Under the pieces are notes generated by a model that was not told where the DNA came from, did no database searches, and saw only the letters and a list, made by a program, of their open reading frames with translations. A DNA stretch of 8,456 bases. Origin: JBHHXR01 sp046757205 (lineage in GTDB: Bacteria > Pseudomonadota > Alphaproteobacteria > Rhodobacterales > Rhodobacteraceae). Numbering within the stretch: position 1 is the stretch's first letter; every line of letters begins with the position of its first letter. The stretch spans positions 1 to 8,456 of the forward strand of contig JBHHXR010000157.1 in assembly GCA_046757205.1 (NCBI GenBank). Reading direction: 5' to 3'. Shown in pieces: positions 1 through 7,288 of the stretch. The translations under genes and the position numbers were made by a program.

Positions 1-2
1 CC

Positions 3-176
3 GGCTTTCGCCAAACGGTCGAGATATTGGTTGGCAGGCTTGAGCGCGGTGAGCGCCCCCCTGATGCCGCCTGTTCGATGGGGGTCAGCATTCGCACCGT
101 TTGCAAATGGCCAAGACGTCTTACAGATCACGGGCTGGCCGGGTTGCAGGACCGCTCTTCACCGCCCGTTCCGGGT
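3..176 (+). pseudogene. IS481-type transposase, N-terminal helix-turn-helix fragment
   Basis: The frame read from position 3 encodes about 58 residues resembling the start of IS481-family transposases. It has an FRQxVE...LERGERPP segment, then an HTH with MGVSIRTVCKW, then HGLAGLQDRSS, which matches the family's typical EGLAGLxDRSSRPH tract. After about position 176 the frame stays open but no longer resembles a transposase: the second HTH region and the DDE catalytic core are absent. The start lies at or before the window edge. In the intact family this domain binds the terminal inverted repeats; this piece should be inactive. Its right end lies about 140 bases from the end of livF, so it marks an old insertion or rearrangement at the edge of the transporter operon. 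Family assignment is from remembered motif similarity. A phage or regulator HTH is less likely because of the DRSS tract. Confidence 0.6.
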
Positions 177-317
177 CTGGCCGTTTCTGAACGAGACAGC
201 GTCTGCATGGACCTTTGGGGGCGGCTTCTTGCCGATGGCCGCGCTCGGGTTCCGCCCCGCTGGCAGCCGCCTGCCCTTCCGAACCGGCGCTGTTGGAAAA
301 CGCCGGATGCGGCAGCT
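177..317. other. intergenic remnant between transposase fragment and livF
   Basis: I see no convincing gene here. Frames are open on the plus strand only because of base composition. It probably contains degraded DNA from the insertion and the 3' end of the livF transcript. Confidence 0.4.
293..314 (-). terminator. weak candidate terminator after livF
   Basis: On the minus strand, a few bases after the livF stop, there is GCCG-CATC-CGGC followed by GTTTTCC. The stem is only 4 bp and the T run only four, so it is a weak candidate. It is the only stem followed by T residues that I see near the operon's end. Confidence 0.22.
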
Positions 318-1022
318 CTACGTGCCGAGGAAGGTTTCGCGGATTTTCGGGTCGTGGCGCAGGTCCGCCGCCAGGCCGTGAAAGGCGATGTTTCCGGTCT
401 CCATCACATAGGCGTGCTTGGCGAGCAGCAAGGCCATGCGCGCGTTTTGCTCGACGAGCACGATCGTCCGGCCAAGCTGCTTCAGTTCCTTGATTATCTT
501 GGCGATTTCCTGCGTCATGATCGGTGAAAGGCCCAGTGACGGCTCATCGAGCAACATCAGTTTGGGGTCCGACATCAGGGCCCTGCCCATGGCGAGCATC
601 TGCTGCTGGCCGCCGCTCAGCGTGCCCGCCAACTGCTTTTGGCGCTCCTTGAGGATCGGGAAATGGTGGAATATTTCTCCCAGAAACTGCCGCGTCTTGA
701 CGGCGTCGCGTTGAAGATAGGCCCCCATCTCCAGGTTTTCCAACACCGTCATCTGGGGGAAGACCCGCCGTCCCTCCGGGACCAGGGCGATGCCGAGCGC
801 GTTGATCTGCTCCGGGTCCAGGCGGTCGATCCGTTCGCCCTCGAAGCGGATTTCACCGCGCGACGGGTGGTGAAGGCCCGCCATCGCGCGCAACGTCGTG
901 GTCTTGCCGGCGCCGTTGGAACCTATCAGCGTCACGATCTCGTTTTCCTCGACCTCCAGCGAGATGCCCTTGACCGCGGCGACGGTGCCGTAGTGAACCC
1001 ATATTCCATCCAAGCTCAACAT
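318..1022 (-). CDS. livF: LivF-type ABC transporter ATP-binding protein
   Basis: This 234-residue ATPase is one of two cytoplasmic nucleotide-binding subunits powering a Liv/HAAT-family importer. Visible motifs are Walker A GSNGAGKT (residues 34-41), the Q-loop region with LVPEGR (about 80-85), signature LSGGQQQ (135-141) and Walker B LMLLDEP (155-161). The switch region reads LVEQN, with glutamine where most ABC ATPases have histidine; this is typical of LivF rather than LivG. The length is normal for LivF. The ATG start is followed by the usual MLSLDGIWVHYG opening; upstream lies a GGAGCGGGG tract at somewhat long spacing. It is the last gene of the minus-strand operon, 41 bases after livG. 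The family is clear; which solute the system imports is not. Confidence 0.95.
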   Translation of the reverse strand: MLSLDGIWVHYGTVAAVKGISLEVEENEIVTLIGSNGAGKTTTLRAMAGLHHPSRGEIRFEGERIDRLDPEQINALGIALVPEGRRVFPQMTVLENLEMGAYLQRDAVKTRQFLGEIFHHFPILKERQKQLAGTLSGGQQQMLAMGRALMSDPKLMLLDEPSLGLSPIMTQEIAKIIKELKQLGRTIVLVEQNARMALLLAKHAYVMETGNIAFHGLAADLRHDPKIRETFLGT

Positions 1023-1063
1023 GCGCTAACGCCCCGCTCCTGCGAATTCGGTCCGGACCCGCA

Positions 1064-1831
<768 letters not shown>

Positions 1832-1875
1832 GACGACGGTCCTCCGGAGCTGGCCGAGGGCCCGGCCGCCGAATG

Positions 1876-1893
1876 CGGCACGGCGGCGTGCCG
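1876..1893 (-). other. intercistronic stem-loop between livM and livG
   Basis: Perfect 7-bp G+C-rich inverted repeat (CGGCACG / CGTGCCG) with a 4-base loop in the 94-base gap between livM and livG. No T run follows on the minus strand, so it is not a standard terminator. It could protect or fold the polycistronic mRNA, but such short stems also arise by chance in G+C-rich DNA. Confidence 0.35.
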
Positions 1894-1925
1894 GGCGCCA
1901 AGTCCCCCGAAAAGAAGCGGCCGGT

Positions 1926-2900
1926 TCATTCCGCTGGGCTCCTCGGCGGCTGTTCGGAAGGCCGCTTCATGGCGGCCAGGCGAGCCCTTGCTTTCGACAG
2001 GAGGTCTTCCAGTCCGCCGGGCATGAACACCAGGAAGAAGATCAGGATCCCGCCGAACAGCAGCGGCCGCCATTCCAGTAGCGGCCGCGACCATTCGAAG
2101 ACGAAGGTCATCACCGTCAGCCCGATAATCGGGCCCCAGAACGTCGATGACCCGCCGACAACGATCCAGATAATCAGGTAGACCATCGTGGTGACGTCGA
2201 AGTTCTTCGGATCCACCGCCCCCAGCCGGTGGGCCAGCAACGCCCCGGCGATGCCGGCGAAGAATGTGCCGGTGACAAAGGCCAGGGTACGGTAACGGGA
2301 CACGTCGATGCCGACGCTCTCGGCAAGGGCTTCATCGGTGTAGATCGCCTTGAAGGTCTTGCCGATGCGTGACTGGTCGAGGCGGTACATGGCCAGCAGG
2401 CAGATCAGCGCGACGACCAGAACGAAGAAGAAATACGGTATGGGCTCGAAGAAATCTACCGAGCCCAACTCGCCCGACGGGATTCCGATCATGCCGCGCG
2501 GACCGCCGAAGGGATAGCGGAACTTCACCCAGATCAGCCGCACGAATTCGCCGAGCGCGAAGGACGCGATGAAGAAGCCGAATCCCCGTGTCCGGATCAG
2601 CGGCGTGACCATCAGCCAGCCAATGAGTGCCGCGACGCAGGCCGAAAGCGGCACCGTCAGCAGGATCGACAGGTCCCACCATTTCGACAGCAGCGCGGTG
2701 GTGTAGGCGCCCACCCCCATCATCACCACGTGCGAAAGCGACCAGTCCCCTGTCGTCGTCAGAATTCGGTAACTGCAGACCAGGATCAGGTTGATCATGA
2801 AGAGGATCAGGATCTCGACCGAGTAATACGACACGGCGAACGGCGAGGCGGTGGCCGCCGCCAGAAGGGCGATCAGGAACAGAGTGGTCTTCCAGTTCAT
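1926..2900 (-). CDS. livM: LivM-type ABC transporter permease
   Basis: This 324-residue inner-membrane permease is one half of the translocation pore of a Liv/HAAT-type importer (BPD_transp_2 family). It is strongly hydrophobic, with many membrane segments beginning at residue 5. It carries the LivM-specific GDWSLSHVVMMGVGAYTTAL stretch after the second segment, the family's usual G-x-L-S-L-x-H-x3-x-G-x-GAY signature. Later it has GKTFKAIYTDEALAESVGID and GTFFAGIAGALLAH, the cytoplasmic loop that contacts the ATPases. The C-terminal tail is polar and proline-rich. The start lies four bases after the livH stop, so the two permeases are probably translationally coupled; only a weak AAAGGC ribosome site is seen. 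Length is typical. Confidence 0.94.
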   Translation of the reverse strand: MNWKTTLFLIALLAAATASPFAVSYYSVEILILFMINLILVCSYRILTTTGDWSLSHVVMMGVGAYTTALLSKWWDLSILLTVPLSACVAALIGWLMVTPLIRTRGFGFFIASFALGEFVRLIWVKFRYPFGGPRGMIGIPSGELGSVDFFEPIPYFFFVLVVALICLLAMYRLDQSRIGKTFKAIYTDEALAESVGIDVSRYRTLAFVTGTFFAGIAGALLAHRLGAVDPKNFDVTTMVYLIIWIVVGGSSTFWGPIIGLTVMTFVFEWSRPLLEWRPLLFGGILIFFLVFMPGGLEDLLSKARARLAAMKRPSEQPPRSPAE

Positions 2901-2904
2901 GATT

Positions 2905-3774
2905 TCATGCCTTTACGCGCCCCAACAGCCCTTGCGGCCGCACCACCAGAACCAGCGCCATGCAGGCGACGCCGACCATCTGCGCGGTAACCGCGTCGGA
3001 GATCGTCGTCACGAATGTATGCACGAAGCCGAGCAGTATGGCCGCCAGAACCGCGCCCGCGATGCTTTCCATGCCGCCCATCACAACCACGATGAAGGCG
3101 GTCAGGATCACGCCGTGCCCCATGTAGGGGGTGACCGGATGGATCGGCGCCATCAAGGCGCCGGCGAGCCCCGCCGACGCACCGGAAATCGCCATCGCCA
3201 GCATCGTCATGCGGTTGATGTTGATCCCCTGAAGCCTCGCGGTTTCGGCATCCTGCGCGCAGGCCCGCAAGGCCTTGCCGGCCTTCACGCGGTAAAGGAA
3301 GAACCACAGCGCCGACAGCATGGCGACGGCGGCGGGAATGACCAGCACACGCTGCCATCCGATCTTGGCGCCGACGACATCCATCGCCCCCATGTACGGG
3401 GTGGGAACCGAGCGCATCAGCCCGACGCCCCAGGTCTGGCCCACCAGGACCTGCAGGATGAAGGCCAGCCCCGCCGTCGCCATGAATCCCGCCAGCACGT
3501 TGCTGCGCGTCGGCAGGAAGATGAGCCGCTCCGTCGCGATCCCCATCGCCCCGACGATCGGTATCGCCATCGCCACGGCGGCCGGAAAAGGCCAGCCGAG
3601 AAGCGCGTAGAACACGTAGACGACATAGGCCCCGGCCATGTAGAACTCACCATGCGCGAAATTGGCCATCTTCATGACCCCGAATGCCATCGCCAGGCCG
3701 ACGGCGATGACGGCATAGATGGAACCGGCGACGACCGAGTTCGCGAGAGTCTGGATCAGGGTTGGCAAATCCAT
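2905..3774 (-). CDS. livH: LivH-type ABC transporter permease
   Basis: This 289-residue inner-membrane permease pairs with LivM. The N-terminal segment carries the LivH hallmark FGVMKMANFAHGEFYMAGAY. The central cytoplasmic loop has RACAQDAETARLQGIN, followed by SGASAGLAGALMAP, the conserved ATPase-contact region of this family. About eight hydrophobic segments are evident. The ATG is preceded by a strong GGGAGGAGG site with good spacing, which fixes the start and suggests efficient initiation. Upstream is the binding-protein gene, separated by 92 bases containing a strong stem-loop. Downstream, livM follows after four bases. Confidence 0.95.
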   Translation of the reverse strand: MDLPTLIQTLANSVVAGSIYAVIAVGLAMAFGVMKMANFAHGEFYMAGAYVVYVFYALLGWPFPAAVAMAIPIVGAMGIATERLIFLPTRSNVLAGFMATAGLAFILQVLVGQTWGVGLMRSVPTPYMGAMDVVGAKIGWQRVLVIPAAVAMLSALWFFLYRVKAGKALRACAQDAETARLQGININRMTMLAMAISGASAGLAGALMAPIHPVTPYMGHGVILTAFIVVVMGGMESIAGAVLAAILLGFVHTFVTTISDAVTAQMVGVACMALVLVVRPQGLLGRVKA

Positions 3775-3812
3775 GAAATTCCTCCTCCCGGGATGCCGAT
3801 TCCCCGTCTGCG

Positions 3813-3842
3813 AATCACGGGCGCACGGCTGCGCCCGCGATT
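3813..3842 (-). promoter_or_regulatory. intercistronic stem-loop between binding-protein gene and livH
   Basis: A long inverted repeat: arms AATCACGGGCGCA and TGCGCCCGCGATT with loop CGGC give a 13-bp stem with a single A-C mismatch. It starts about 25 bases beyond the binding-protein stop and lies before the livH ribosome site. On the minus strand no T run follows, so complete termination is unlikely. In comparable operons such structures stabilise the upstream binding-protein message or attenuate read-through, giving an excess of binding protein over membrane subunits. The structure is seen; the role is inferred. Confidence 0.6.
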
Positions 3843-3866
3843 ATGACACGGTGTCGGGGATTCGCA

Positions 3867-5198
3867 TCAACGTTGATCGAACATCTGCCCCTTGTCGCGC
3901 ACCACCTTGATGATCTGCTCCTTCCGCGATTCGAACCAGTCCTCGAAGCGGATCTGCGCCTGGACGCGCTTGATGCCGTCGCGCACCTCGTTGATCGGGA
4001 TCGGTGGTGAGATCATGTTGTCGATGCCCCACATATCCTTGCCGCGCATGGTTGCCGGCCCAAGGATGCTCGGGATCGATTTCTGCTCCCGCATGGTCTT
4101 GAGCACGGCGTCGGGATCGACGGTCCCGGCAAGCGTCACGCCCTCGGCCCAGACCTTCAGCGTGATGACGTGATCCCAGTCGATGCCGGTGATTTCGCGG
4201 TGCACGTCCTCGGGGCCGCCCGGGCCGTAGCGCGCCATCCACTCGTCGATGAAATCGTGCTGCCATGACGGTGAGCCCCACCACGGGTCGTCGAACAGCG
4301 GGAAGCTGTCGGTCGCTCCTTCGAGATACTCCGGCGGCACCTTTTGCAGGATCGACTCGGTATCCAGGTAGTTGGCCGAAATCGGGCCCTTGTAGCCCTG
4401 CAAGAAGAGCTGCTCGATGATCTGCACCACGAATGTCGGATAGGACAGGTTGAGGCTGACCACATCCGGGTTCGTCGCCAGCATGGCGGTTACGACCGGG
4501 GCAAAGTCCGTGGTTTCGAGTGCGTAGTGCTCGTCGTAGACAACATCCCAGCCGTCGGCGAGCGCCGAGCCGACCTCCCAGGCCTGCGACGTCAGGCCGA
4601 TGGTGTCGTCCTGCGAGATCACCGCCCAGCGCTTGAGGCCCGGATTGACGAAGCGGTGGTAGAACGGGCGCAGCATGTCGATGCGCGGCGTCACGTCGCC
4701 GCCCGCGATCAGGTAGGTCCGGTCCGGCTTGATGTCGGTCGAGATCAGGCTGGCGTAGACCACCTTTTTCTTGGTCAGGAATGGGTGGGTGGCGTCCGCG
4801 GGGTTGCCGCCGATGGCACTGATGAACTTGACGTCGTTCTGCAGCACCAGTTGCTTGGCGCCCTGCAGCGCCTTGCTGCCCGTCGCTTCGTCGTCGAACG
4901 CGAACATCTTCAACGGGCGGCGCTCGCCTCCGACAAGAAGGCCGCCCTCGGCGTTGACGCGGTCGATGAATATCTGGTTGCCGGTAAGCCCGGGCAGGCC
5001 CCAGCCGGCGTCGGGACCGGACAAGGCCGCAAGAAACCCGATATGGATGGGATCGCCGACCGGTTCGTTTGTGGCGGCCGCGGCCGTTCCGACAAGACTC
5101 GGAACTTCGAAAGACGAGCCGGCGGCCGCGGCTGCGGCAATGGCGATAGACGAGGCCGTGAAGAACTTTCTCCGACTCATCTGCTTGTTAAGGATCAT
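3867..5198 (-). CDS. Tat-exported periplasmic binding protein of a Liv/HAAT-type ABC importer
   Basis: A 443-residue solute receptor of the Peripla_BP_6 (LivK-like) family that delivers its ligand to LivHM. The ATG at 5198 is chosen because GGGAGG stands seven bases upstream; an open frame extends 32 codons further up but has no such site and spoils the signal peptide. The N-terminus has a twin-arginine motif SRRKFF (8-13), an alanine-rich hydrophobic stretch and a likely cleavage near residue 42. The mature part opens with DPIHIGFLAALSGPDAGWG, typical of the family, followed by GxxxFIDxVNAEGG and the Asp-Asp-Glu-Ala region after strand two. Mature length is about 400 residues, slightly longer than LivK. 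It is the first gene of the minus-strand operon. The ligand is not predictable: amino acids, amides, urea and aromatic acids are all used by relatives. Confidence 0.92.
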   Translation of the reverse strand: MILNKQMSRRKFFTASSIAIAAAAAAGSSFEVPSLVGTAAAATNEPVGDPIHIGFLAALSGPDAGWGLPGLTGNQIFIDRVNAEGGLLVGGERRPLKMFAFDDEATGSKALQGAKQLVLQNDVKFISAIGGNPADATHPFLTKKKVVYASLISTDIKPDRTYLIAGGDVTPRIDMLRPFYHRFVNPGLKRWAVISQDDTIGLTSQAWEVGSALADGWDVVYDEHYALETTDFAPVVTAMLATNPDVVSLNLSYPTFVVQIIEQLFLQGYKGPISANYLDTESILQKVPPEYLEGATDSFPLFDDPWWGSPSWQHDFIDEWMARYGPGGPEDVHREITGIDWDHVITLKVWAEGVTLAGTVDPDAVLKTMREQKSIPSILGPATMRGKDMWGIDNMISPPIPINEVRDGIKRVQAQIRFEDWFESRKEQIIKVVRDKGQMFDQR

Positions 5199-5400
5199 CT
5201 GCTTACCTCCCGTTGCAAGATGGTTCATTCGGTGCTGAACGCGCCAGCCCAGGTCGTCCGTTTCTTCTGATTCTTGACAATCAGTCTGGACCAAAAAGGG
5301 GCCAAGCTACAACCAATTTTTTACCAAGCCTATAAAAACAGCATTTCAGCCATTCATCTGGACCTCAATTGGATTGGTTTCCGGGGCGTTGACGGAGCAT
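5199..5400 (-). promoter_or_regulatory. probable promoter and leader region of the transporter operon
   Basis: Gene-free stretch upstream of the binding-protein gene. Between about 5311 and 5345 it is notably A+T-rich (AATTTTTTACC, TATAAAAACAG on the plus strand), unlike the surrounding DNA. This is the most likely place for the minus-strand promoter, which would leave a leader of roughly 110-140 bases. I could not pick a convincing -35/-10 pair. The ribosome site GGGAGG is at 5206-5211. Confidence 0.4.
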
Positions 5401-5661
5401 CCGAACAAACGGGTCTACTTCCCGCCTCCGGTGATCCGGGCCCTGGGCTGCGAACCGTCGGACGGCGCACCAACCGGGCGATTGCCGGCTGCGGCCCTCG
5501 TACTGCGCGGCAGAAGCGGGATTTCGGGGTGGACGGTCGCGAGTATTCATCCGTTCGAATCGGGAATATCCGCGCGGCAAGGCGCTTTTTACCGCGGCGC
5601 CGTTGGCAAGGGCGCCAACGTTCCGGATAGAGGCGAGCGCTGGAAAAATTTCTCGGCGATC
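5401..5661. other. gene-free control region, right half
   Basis: Several frames are open here, but none encodes anything recognisable or has a ribosome site. The only structure I see is the inverted repeat at 5601-5620, listed separately. Confidence 0.4.
5601..5620. promoter_or_regulatory. inverted repeat, possible operator
   Basis: Perfect 7-bp inverted repeat CGTTGGC-AAGGGC-GCCAACG, about 40 bases left of the FNR-type box. The dyad with 20-base overall length is of a size used by dimeric regulators. No regulator family is recognisable from the bases. It could also be a chance repeat. Confidence 0.3.
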
Positions 5662-5675
5662 TTGATCTGGGTCAA
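5662..5675 (+). promoter_or_regulatory. FNR/FixK/Dnr-type operator
   Basis: TTGATCTGGGTCAA fits the FNR/FixK/Dnr consensus TTGAY-N4-RTCAA in full and the strict FNR consensus TTGAT-N4-ATCAA with one mismatch. It lies about 90 bases before the leader ORF of the cytochrome/molybdoenzyme operon, in an otherwise gene-free region. If it acts as a class II activator site centred at -41.5, transcription would start near 5710. The bases around 5693-5703 are at best a poor -10, as is common for activator-dependent promoters. FNR-like proteins sense oxygen and Dnr/NnrR-like ones sense NO; FixK works downstream of an oxygen sensor. Which one acts here cannot be told. Confidence 0.7.
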
Positions 5676-5717
5676 GTCCGCCGAGCGCAATCCATCGTAG
5701 TCATGGCAGTCAGCGAC

Positions 5718-5739
5718 CGGCGGATCGGGAGATTCGCCG
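5718..5739 (+). promoter_or_regulatory. 5' leader hairpin with GGGA (GNRA) loop
   Basis: CGGCGGATC pairs with GATTCGCCG to form a 9-bp stem (one G-U pair) closed by the loop GGGA, a GNRA-type tetraloop. It ends one base before the AGGGGAGGTG tract at 5741-5750. If transcription starts near 5710, this hairpin would sit at the very 5' end of the message, where it could protect the RNA or influence ribosome access. The structure is read directly; its function is inferred. Confidence 0.5.
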
Positions 5740-5766
5740 CAGGGGAGGTGTGAAATCGAGACCGAC

Positions 5767-5883
5767 ATGAACAACGAATACCAGGCCTTTCGGTTCGTTG
5801 CGCGAGCAGACCAGGACGGGGAGTGCCCCGCGCCCGGCCATGCGCCATCACCGAGCGCCAGAGGCGTTCGCATCTTCATGTGA
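5767..5883 (+). CDS. 38-residue leader ORF overlapping the NapC-like start
   Basis: ATG at 5767 opens a 38-codon frame ending in TGA at 5881-5883, whose last base is the first base of the ATG of the NapC-like gene (TGATG), a classic translational-coupling arrangement. A strong AGGGGAGG tract lies upstream, but its end is 18 bases from the ATG, longer than optimal. The peptide is polar with one cysteine, no membrane segment and no similarity I recognise; it is not NapE, which is a small membrane protein. It may be a coupling leader peptide whose translation opens the napC-like start, or it may be non-coding 5' leader. No regulatory codon run, such as a repeated amino acid, is seen. Confidence 0.35.
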   Translation: MNNEYQAFRFVARADQDGECPAPGHAPSPSARGVRIFM

Positions 5884-6554
5884 TGCGTTGGGGGTGGAGG
5901 TGCGCAAGATTGCTGAAATCGATCTATGCGATGCCGGCGGTGGTCGTCCCGGGGCTGTTTCTGGCAGGCATCCTCGTCTGGGGCGGATTCAACTGGAGCC
6001 TGGAGATCACCAACACCGAATCGTTCTGCATTTCATGCCACGAAATGCGGGACTACGTTTATCAGGAGTACAAGAAGACCATTCATTACGCCAACCGGAC
6101 AGGCGTGCGCGCGTCCTGTCCGGACTGCCACGTGCCCCGCGAGTGGAGCTACAAGGTGGTGCGCAAAGTGCGCGCGACCAACGAGTTGTTTCACTGGCTG
6201 AAGGGGTCGATCCGAACCCCCGAGGATTTCGCGAGAAAACGACTGGATTTGGCGCGGACCGTGTGGGCCGGCATGAAATCGACCGATTCGAGGGAGTGCC
6301 GGAACTGCCACCGGTCGGAGTTCATGAATACCGCCGTGCAGAACAACACCGCCGGGCGGATGCACGAACTGGCCCACGGCTGGGAAATGACCTGCATCGA
6401 TTGTCACAGGGGCATCACCCACACCCTGCCCGAAGGGTTCGACAAGGATGCGGCGATGGATGAGGTTCACGACCGCATTGAAAAGGAAAAAGTGGAATGC
6501 CGGCTTTGCCACACCGACATGGTCGGGCCGAAACCGGGAGACGGATGGGATTGA
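5883..6554 (+). CDS. NapC/NirT-family membrane c-type cytochrome with five CXXCH motifs
   Basis: A 223-residue cytochrome anchored by one N-terminal membrane segment (about 14-36), with the haem domain in the periplasm. Family members oxidise quinol and pass electrons to periplasmic reductases. CXXCH motifs are at 49 (CISCH, followed by EM as in NapC haem 1), 79 (CPDCH), 139 (CRNCH), 171 (CIDCH, followed by RGITH) and 206 (CRLCH). NapC and NrfH normally have four, so the fifth, about 30 residues after the fourth on a short tail, is unusual. TorC-type proteins also bind five haems but carry a much longer C-terminal domain. The ATG at 5883 gives a normal NapC N-terminus and overlaps the leader ORF stop. 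GTG at 5880 or GTG at 5823 (with AGGA six bases before it) are alternatives. It is first of three redox genes. Confidence 0.9.
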   Translation: MRWGWRCARLLKSIYAMPAVVVPGLFLAGILVWGGFNWSLEITNTESFCISCHEMRDYVYQEYKKTIHYANRTGVRASCPDCHVPREWSYKVVRKVRATNELFHWLKGSIRTPEDFARKRLDLARTVWAGMKSTDSRECRNCHRSEFMNTAVQNNTAGRMHELAHGWEMTCIDCHRGITHTLPEGFDKDAAMDEVHDRIEKEKVECRLCHTDMVGPKPGDGWD

Positions 6555-6603
6555 CCACATCAGGACGAGGAATCAACGGAATGAAACCGGAAAACAGAAA
6601 GAA

Positions 6604-6609
6604 GGAGGG
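6604..6609 (+). promoter_or_regulatory. ribosome binding site fixing the diheme cytochrome start
   Basis: The AAGGAGGG tract here lies at good spacing before the ATG at 6614. It favours that start over the in-frame ATG at 6581, which has only a weak site. Confidence 0.6.
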
Positions 6610-6613
6610 CTCA

Positions 6614-7267
6614 ATGTCCGGTCAAAGGTATCTGACACTAGGCGCCGCGGGAATATTGTCGCTTGCCTGCGCACTTCCCGTTGCCGCACAGGCATCGGCG
6701 GAAACGATCGAACAGGGCAAGGCGCTGTTCGAAGAGAACTGCGAAGTCTGCCACCAGGCCGACGCCATCGGCGAACCCGGCGTCGCGCCGTCGCTGACCA
6801 ACCCCGAATTGCTGAGTATCGCGTCCGACGAGTATTTTGAAGCAACCATCAGGGACGGGCGCGAGGATACCTCGATGATGCCGTTCGCGCATCTCGGGCG
6901 CAAGAACGTCCAGGCGATCGTCGCATTTCTGAGATCGCACGAAAAACTGCCGAACCGCGCCGCCGAGGTGAACGCCGAGCCCGAAGCGCACGGCGACCCG
7001 CGCCTGGGCAAGACGTGGTACGACGACATCTGTTCGACCTGCCACGGCGTGGCCGGGGACGGCTACGAGGCCGGCGGCACCGGAACCGCCATCGGCCTGT
7101 CCGGCTTTCTGGACAAGGCGTCCGACGGTTTCATCCGCGAAACCATCCGGCACGGCCGCTCCAACACCCGGATGCGGGGCTTCCAGGGGGCCGAAGCGCT
7201 GGCCAATCTTTCGGATCGGGAAATCGACGACATCATTGTCTACCTGCGCAGCCTGGCTGCCAAATAA
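6614..7267 (+). CDS. secreted diheme class I cytochrome c
   Basis: A 217-residue periplasmic electron carrier. Residues 1-29 form a Sec signal peptide ending AAQASA. Two class I cytochrome c domains follow: CEVCH at 43-47 with candidate distal ligand Met88 or Met89 (in TSMMPF), and CSTCH at 140-144 with candidate Met187 (in NTRMRGF). Each domain ends in a helix of the type IVAFLRS or IIVYLRS, as in c4-like tandem cytochromes. It is unrelated in layout to NapB, the usual diheme partner of NapA. It sits 59 bases after the NapC-like gene and 15 bases before the molybdoenzyme gene. The likely role is an electron shuttle between the membrane cytochrome and the molybdoenzyme. The start is set by the GGAGG just upstream. 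Confidence 0.9.
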   Translation: MSGQRYLTLGAAGILSLACALPVAAQASAETIEQGKALFEENCEVCHQADAIGEPGVAPSLTNPELLSIASDEYFEATIRDGREDTSMMPFAHLGRKNVQAIVAFLRSHEKLPNRAAEVNAEPEAHGDPRLGKTWYDDICSTCHGVAGDGYEAGGTGTAIGLSGFLDKASDGFIRETIRHGRSNTRMRGFQGAEALANLSDREIDDIIVYLRSLAAK

Positions 7268-7273
7268 CGGGAG

Positions 7274-7288
7274 TTTCATGACATGAAA
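7274..7288. repeat. palindrome spanning the molybdoenzyme start codon
   Basis: TTTCATG-A-CATGAAA is a perfect 7-bp inverted repeat around a single base, and it includes the ATG at 7283. In RNA a one-base loop cannot form, so any hairpin would be shorter. It could affect initiation or be coincidence. Confidence 0.3.

Noticed and set aside
2851..3846. 331-codon plus-strand frame
   Set aside because: Antisense to livH. The His/Arg/Asp-rich composition is typical of shadow frames, with no domain seen.
3866..3877. Palindrome ATCAACGTTGAT at the binding-protein stop
   Set aside because: The half-sites are arranged opposite to an FNR box (ATCAA first) with only two bases between. It lies at the end of a coding region, so it is probably chance.
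4344..5270. 308-codon plus-strand frame
   Set aside because: Antisense to the binding-protein gene, with no ribosome site or recognisable domain.
5199..5294. 32-codon N-terminal extension of the binding protein
   Set aside because: It would bury the Tat signal behind an acidic leader. The internal ATG at 5198 has a good ribosome site.
5274..5305. TTGACA on the plus strand as a -35 box, and a TTGGCC-N-TGG tract on the minus strand as sigma-54
   Set aside because: No -10 lies at suitable spacing after TTGACA. The minus-strand tract lacks the -12 GC element.
5374..5700. 108-codon plus-strand frame in the control region
   Set aside because: No ribosome site, no recognisable domain, and it runs through the FNR-type box. 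The opposite-strand frame at 5589-5879 is rejected for the same lack of evidence.
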